DNA of 16,144 bases from Bacillota bacterium (GTDB lineage: Bacteria; Bacillota_C; Negativicutes; Sporomusales; Sporomusaceae), in NCBI GenBank assembly GCA_023441125.1, contig JAEZQV010000235.1, forward strand, positions 1 to 16,144, given 5' to 3'. Numbering within the stretch: position 1 is the stretch's first letter; each line of letters opens with the position of its first letter. The notes below the pieces were generated by a model, which saw only the letters and a list, made by a program, of their open reading frames with translations, searched no databases and was not told where the DNA came from. The position numbers were made by a program, and so were the translations under genes. Shown piece after piece: positions 12,989 through 16,144 of the stretch.

Positions 12989-12994
12989 CGATAT
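12968..12994 (+). promoter_or_regulatory. possible sigma-D-type promoter of flgM, overlapping the terminator
   Basis: TAAT (12968-12971), 15 bases, then TTCGATAT (12987-12994), which keeps the CGATA core of the sigma-28 -10 element (5 of 8 to GCCGATAA). A TATAAT at 12992-12997 offers a sigma-A -10 but without a -35. FlgM is commonly made from a sigma-28 promoter in addition to read-through, so the placement makes sense; the match itself is modest. Confidence 0.3.
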
Positions 12995-13031
12995 AATACT
13001 AGAGAAATCCGAAAGTTGTGAGGTGCTGGAA

Positions 13032-13331
13032 ATGATCATTCCAAGCCAGGGAATTAAAAATGTCGCCAAAGTCTATGGTGACCAAAATAAAATAGGGCAG
13101 AGTTATAAAGTTGAGAAACCGGTTTCTACGCAGCAGCCCGATGAAGTGGTGCTGTCTTCGCAGGCCCAGGAATTTGGCCAGTTTTTGCAAAAAATCAAGT
13201 CCATGCCGGAAGTGCGCGAAGACGTGGTCAAAGAGTTTTCCGACCGGATTGCTGCCGGTGACTATAAAGTGGATTCGCAGGCTATTGCTGAAAAAATATT
13301 AGGATATTCCCAGCCTAATCGCTGGCGCTAG
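13032..13331 (+). CDS. flgM: anti-sigma-28 factor FlgM
   Basis: A 99-residue protein that binds and holds back the flagellar sigma factor (sigma-D/FliA) until the hook-basal body is complete. The N-terminal half is low in order, and the C-terminal half shows the FlgM pattern: VVLSSQAQEFGQFLQKIKSM, then R-E-D-V-V-K-E-F-S-D-R-I-A-A-G-D-Y-K-V and a final helix IAEKILG. I chose the ATG at 13032 because GTGAGGTG (13018-13025) is its ribosome-binding site with 6 bases of spacing; the in-frame GTG at 13023 is part of that site. flgN starts 11 bp after its stop, in the standard order. Confidence 0.9.
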   Translation: MIIPSQGIKNVAKVYGDQNKIGQSYKVEKPVSTQQPDEVVLSSQAQEFGQFLQKIKSMPEVREDVVKEFSDRIAAGDYKVDSQAIAEKILGYSQPNRWR

Positions 13332-13342
13332 AGGAGGACCAG

Positions 13343-13852
13343 GTGAAAGAAAAATTTGACAGGCTTATTCTCCTGTTAGCCGAACTGCTTACGCTGTATC
13401 AGGGTATCTTGGAACTCAGCCGGCGTAAGCGGGCTGTACTCACTACCGGCCAGGCCCAGGATCTGGAAGGCATCACTAAGCAGGAGGAAGTCCTGATCCT
13501 GCAAATTGGCAAGCTGGAAAAGGCGCGGGAGACCCTGGTTAAGGAACTCATTGCCAGCCACAACCTAAACTGTGAGCAATTAACCATTACTCAAATCAAG
13601 CAAATGGCGGACGACGCTACCGCCGAACGGTTGGGTGAAATCACAGAGGGTTTGAACGCCATAATTACAGAGCTGTCCTCATTAAATGAGATAAATACCC
13701 AGCTATTGCAGCAGGCGGTAAACTTTGTCAATTACAATATCAACATTATGGCCCGGCATGTTGCGGATCCCACCTATGCGCCCCAAGGGCAGCAGGCGGG
13801 GCAGGCCAACAGAACGGCGCAGGCTAAAACCTTTTTTGATCAGAAGATATAG
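13343..13852 (+). CDS. flgN: flagellar export chaperone FlgN
   Basis: A 169-residue, mostly helical protein that binds the C-termini of FlgK and FlgL and brings them to the flagellar export apparatus. The sequence is coiled-coil-like throughout (LILLLAELLTLYQGILELSR, LEGITKQEEVLILQIGKLEK), with the typical late segment EINTQLLQQAVNFVNYNINI followed by a polar, disordered tail rich in Gln and Ala. GTG start at 13343 with GAGGAGG at 13331-13337 overlapping the flgM stop. Sequence conservation in the family is low, so the call rests on composition, length and position between flgM and flgK. Confidence 0.88.
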   Translation: MKEKFDRLILLLAELLTLYQGILELSRRKRAVLTTGQAQDLEGITKQEEVLILQIGKLEKARETLVKELIASHNLNCEQLTITQIKQMADDATAERLGEITEGLNAIITELSSLNEINTQLLQQAVNFVNYNINIMARHVADPTYAPQGQQAGQANRTAQAKTFFDQKI

Positions 13853-13864
13853 GAGTTGATATAG

Positions 13865-15985
13865 GTGAGATCTACATTCGCTGGTTTGAACACCATGGTC
13901 CTCGGCTTATATGCACAGCAGATCGGCCTGGATACCGTGGGGCACAATATTTCCAATGCCAGTACCGACGGCTATTCCCGGCAAATCGTTAGCCTGACGT
14001 CGACCAATCCGCAGACCATCGTTGCCAATGGCAAAGCCTTCGAGGTTGGTACCGGCGTAACTGTCCAGTCGGTCTTAAGAGCCAGAAACATATATATTGA
14101 TAAACAAATGTGGCAGGAAACCTCCACTTTAAATTACGCTCAGAACAACGAAACATATCTGTCCAAGATCGAGAGTGTTTTTGGCGATCCCAGTGACACG
14201 GGGATGCAATCGGTGCTGGATTCATTCTGGAATTCCTGGCAGACCCTGTCGACCAACGCGTCGGATGAGGGTACCCGGACGACAGTCCGCGAACGCGGGG
14301 TTGAACTGGCCAATACCATCCAACTCGGCGCCAAGCAATTAAAGGCTATGGTATCTGATATCAATTCGGTTATTGATCTTAAGGTCGATAAGGTGAATCA
14401 GATCACTTCCGAAATACTCAGCCTGAACAAGCAGATCGTCAAAGTCGAGGCCGGCGGTACCGACCATGCCAATGACCTCCGGGACAAGCGCGATTATCTC
14501 GTTGACCAGCTGTCCGGCATGATCGATGTCAGAGTGTACGAGGACCAGAGTGGCAATTATACTATTCAGTCAGCCAATACGACGCTGGTGAATGGCACCA
14601 GCACGACCCAACTGCAAACCAAGACCAGCGCCGATCCTGATTATGGCTATCAGATAACTCAAGTTTATATCCCGGGCAACAATCAGCCCTTGCAGTTTAC
14701 CAACGGCGAAATTAAGAGCCTGCTTGACATGCGCGATTCCGACCAGACCGGGGCCAAAAAATACTTAAATGATCTGAGCGCCATGAGCCAGTTCCTGCTG
14801 CAGGACTTTAATACCGTACATCGCGCCGGCTACGGGACGGATAATTCAACAAACAATAATTTCTTTGGCGATACCAATACCGATTACACATCCAATGCTA
14901 CGGCAGGGTACTCGAAATCCGACTGGATTAACGCGTTGGCTGTCAATCCGGCTTTGCTTACGGCCGACGGTACGGCTAAGATAGCGGCAAAACTAACCGG
15001 CGGCAGTATCGGGGTTACCCAATCCAATGCCAGCGGCAGTGCGGCGACCGTATTTGCCACCGGCAGTTATACGCAGGGAACGACGCCTACGTCGGTGGTG
15101 GTTAAAGTTGATGGTGTAGATACGGCTACGCCGCCCAATATTACAAGTGTTTTATACTCTGTTGATGGTGGCAGTACATGGCTTCCGTCCGTTTCTGTCA
15201 CTGGCGAGCATGGGCAGCTTAGTATTAACGGCCTTACGGTTGATATGTATTTTTCTAATATTAGCTCTAGCTTAAGTGCTGTCGGCGATACATATAGCTT
15301 TTCTTTGAATGAGCATAGTGCCGACAGCAATTTCACGATCACGCAGAGCAATGCCAACGCAGGATCTGCCAACATCGTTGCCGCCAGTGGCACTTATACG
15401 AATGGGGATGTGGCAACTAACGTTATTGTGCAGCCGACTGGTATTAATACTACGGCTCCTATCGGCCAAATCAACACCATCAAATACTCGATTGACGGTG
15501 GTGTAACCTGGCAGTCGGCTACCCGCAATACCACCGACGGTACCTTTAAACTGACCGGTGTCAATGGTGTCACGCTTACTATGCAGATAGCCACCGATAC
15601 TGATAACTCGTCGACTGACCAGTATTACTTCACTGTCTCCAAAGGCAATGTAGCCAGTGGTGACAATGCCGTCCTGCTGGGTGAGTGCCTAAAACAAAAA
15701 ACATCGCCGACGTTAGGCGATAAGTCGCTAGATGGCTATTATTCCTCGCTCATTGGCACGCTCGGTGTTCAAAGCCAGAATGCACAGCGTACAGTGGATA
15801 ACCAACAAGCCCTAGTGGACCAGATTGTCAACTGGCGGGAATCGATTTCCGGCGTCAACATGGACGAAGAAATGACCTATATGATCAAATTCCAAAAAGG
15901 CTATAACGCGGCGGCGCGGGTGCTGACCACGATGGACGAGATGTTGGACAAGCTCATCAACGGCACCGGCGTTGTGGGCAGATAA
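13865..15985 (+). CDS. flgK: flagellar hook-associated protein FlgK (with tandem insertion)
   Basis: Structural protein of the hook-filament junction (HAP1), exported through the flagellar apparatus. The N-terminus (STFAGLNTMVLGLYAQQIGL, then TVGHNISNASTDGYSRQ) and the C-terminus (ISGVNMDEEMTYMIKFQKGY, then NAAARVLTTMDEMLDKLING) are the classic rod/hook/HAP D0-D1 ends that pair into a coiled coil. At 706 residues it is about 150-200 longer than common FlgK proteins. The excess is a pair of about 105-residue repeats at roughly 383-490 and 491-596, inserted in the surface-exposed middle domain. GTG start at 13865, with AGGAG at 13851-13855 overlapping the flgN stop. flgL follows after 15 bp. 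Confidence 0.93.
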   Translation: MRSTFAGLNTMVLGLYAQQIGLDTVGHNISNASTDGYSRQIVSLTSTNPQTIVANGKAFEVGTGVTVQSVLRARNIYIDKQMWQETSTLNYAQNNETYLSKIESVFGDPSDTGMQSVLDSFWNSWQTLSTNASDEGTRTTVRERGVELANTIQLGAKQLKAMVSDINSVIDLKVDKVNQITSEILSLNKQIVKVEAGGTDHANDLRDKRDYLVDQLSGMIDVRVYEDQSGNYTIQSANTTLVNGTSTTQLQTKTSADPDYGYQITQVYIPGNNQPLQFTNGEIKSLLDMRDSDQTGAKKYLNDLSAMSQFLLQDFNTVHRAGYGTDNSTNNNFFGDTNTDYTSNATAGYSKSDWINALAVNPALLTADGTAKIAAKLTGGSIGVTQSNASGSAATVFATGSYTQGTTPTSVVVKVDGVDTATPPNITSVLYSVDGGSTWLPSVSVTGEHGQLSINGLTVDMYFSNISSSLSAVGDTYSFSLNEHSADSNFTITQSNANAGSANIVAASGTYTNGDVATNVIVQPTGINTTAPIGQINTIKYSIDGGVTWQSATRNTTDGTFKLTGVNGVTLTMQIATDTDNSSTDQYYFTVSKGNVASGDNAVLLGECLKQKTSPTLGDKSLDGYYSSLIGTLGVQSQNAQRTVDNQQALVDQIVNWRESISGVNMDEEMTYMIKFQKGYNAAARVLTTMDEMLDKLINGTGVVGR
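15011..15652 (+). repeat. two tandem protein-level repeats within flgK
   Basis: Unit 1 (about 15011-15334) and unit 2 (about 15335-15652) encode diverged copies. Each starts with T-Q-S-N-A, then a G-S/T-Y-T-x-G step, a valine-rich strand, a Y-S-V/I-D-G-G-x-T-W motif and an L-x-x-x-G-L/V-T strand. Matching positions are offset by 108 residues (TQSNA at 385 and 493). DNA identity is low, so the duplication is old or the two were acquired separately. The stretch 15130-15310 looks more AT-rich than the rest of flgK. Confidence 0.7.
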
Positions 15986-16000
15986 GCGGGGTGAACTGAC

Positions 16001-16144
16001 TTGAGAATATCCAGCAACATGATGCGTTACAATTTCCTGCGCAGTTTGAATAACTCCATGGAGACACAAAACAGCCTCCAGGAACAACTCTCCGACGGCA
16101 AGTCGCTGCACCGTCCGTCGGATGATCCAGTTAGAACGGTGCGT
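16001..16144 (+). CDS. flgL: flagellar hook-associated protein FlgL (3' end outside window)
   Basis: The first 48 codons of FlgL (HAP3), the second junction protein next to the filament. It begins MRISSNMMRYNFLRSLNNSM and reaches LSDGKSLHRPSDDPVRTVR, the conserved flagellin/FlgL N-terminus (LSxGK...PSDDP). I chose the TTG at 16001, with GGGGTG at 15988-15993 seven bases upstream, because the family starts with MRI(S/T); an ATG at 16019 is an alternative. It is the last gene in view and continues past the edge. Confidence 0.93.
   Translation, partial: MRISSNMMRYNFLRSLNNSMETQNSLQEQLSDGKSLHRPSDDPVRTVR

Noticed and set aside
1..16144. CRISPR arrays, tRNA or rRNA genes, prophage or IS elements
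   Set aside because: I saw no spaced direct repeats, no tRNA-like cloverleaf, and no transposase or integrase motifs in any gene-sized frame.

Overview
The window reads as chromosomal DNA of a motile, Gram-positive-lineage anaerobe or facultative bacterium (Bacillota). I lean towards the Negativicutes (Sporomusa/Pelosinus-like). The reasons are the order comF - yvyF - flgM - flgN - flgK - flgL, the pairing of DUF1659, DUF2922 and YvrJ small genes, strong AGGAGG ribosome-binding sites, frequent TTG/GTG starts, and GC-rich coding DNA with AT-rich spacers. The taxonomic call is inference; no rRNA gene or marker here settles it.

Layout. Positions 1-2907 (+) carry a central-sugar and envelope block: galU (5' end cut by the window edge), pgi and a VanZ-like membrane protein. 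Positions 3039-4258 (+) carry an orphan NarL/DegU-type response regulator. It ends in a hairpin terminator that also contains the ribosome-binding site of the next gene, a small membrane-anchored protein resembling a shrunken glycosyltransferase fold. Positions 4281-4871 (-) hold an unrecognised 196-residue protein. Its promoter region has a near-perfect Bacillus-type LexA (SOS) box and a second inverted repeat around the -10. Positions 5029-6951 (+) encode a two-domain ABC-F ATPase of the YdiF type, with a palindrome inside its putative promoter. About 300 non-coding bases follow, with a REP-like repeat and two tandem terminators.

Positions 7260-8513 (+) form the most distinctive block: a small sigma-70-like factor, disrupted by a one-base frameshift, followed by DUF1659, DUF2922 and YvrJ genes, each with its own strong Shine-Dalgarno. 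It ends in a perfect 36-bp palindrome. That palindrome lies between this operon and a convergent 46-codon membrane-protein gene (8585-8725, -), so it probably terminates both.

Positions 8907-11716 (+) carry recD2 (5'-3' helicase) and comF (competence phosphoribosyltransferase-like), overlapping by 7 bp. Positions 11717-12319 (-) encode an HD-GYP-type protein that abuts comF tail to tail. It separates comF from the flagellar genes that normally follow it in Bacillota. Positions 12538-16144 (+) are the flagellar block: YvyF zinc protein, FlgM anti-sigma factor, FlgN chaperone, FlgK hook-filament junction protein with two tandem inserted domains, and the first 48 codons of FlgL.

How the parts may work together. 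The right end is a late flagellar operon in which FlgM restrains the flagellar sigma factor while FlgN delivers FlgK and FlgL. The HD-GYP gene facing away from it suggests c-di-GMP control of motility. The left end supplies activated glucose for the envelope. The sigma-DUF1659-DUF2922-YvrJ cassette has no established function that I know of and is the best candidate for an undescribed system.
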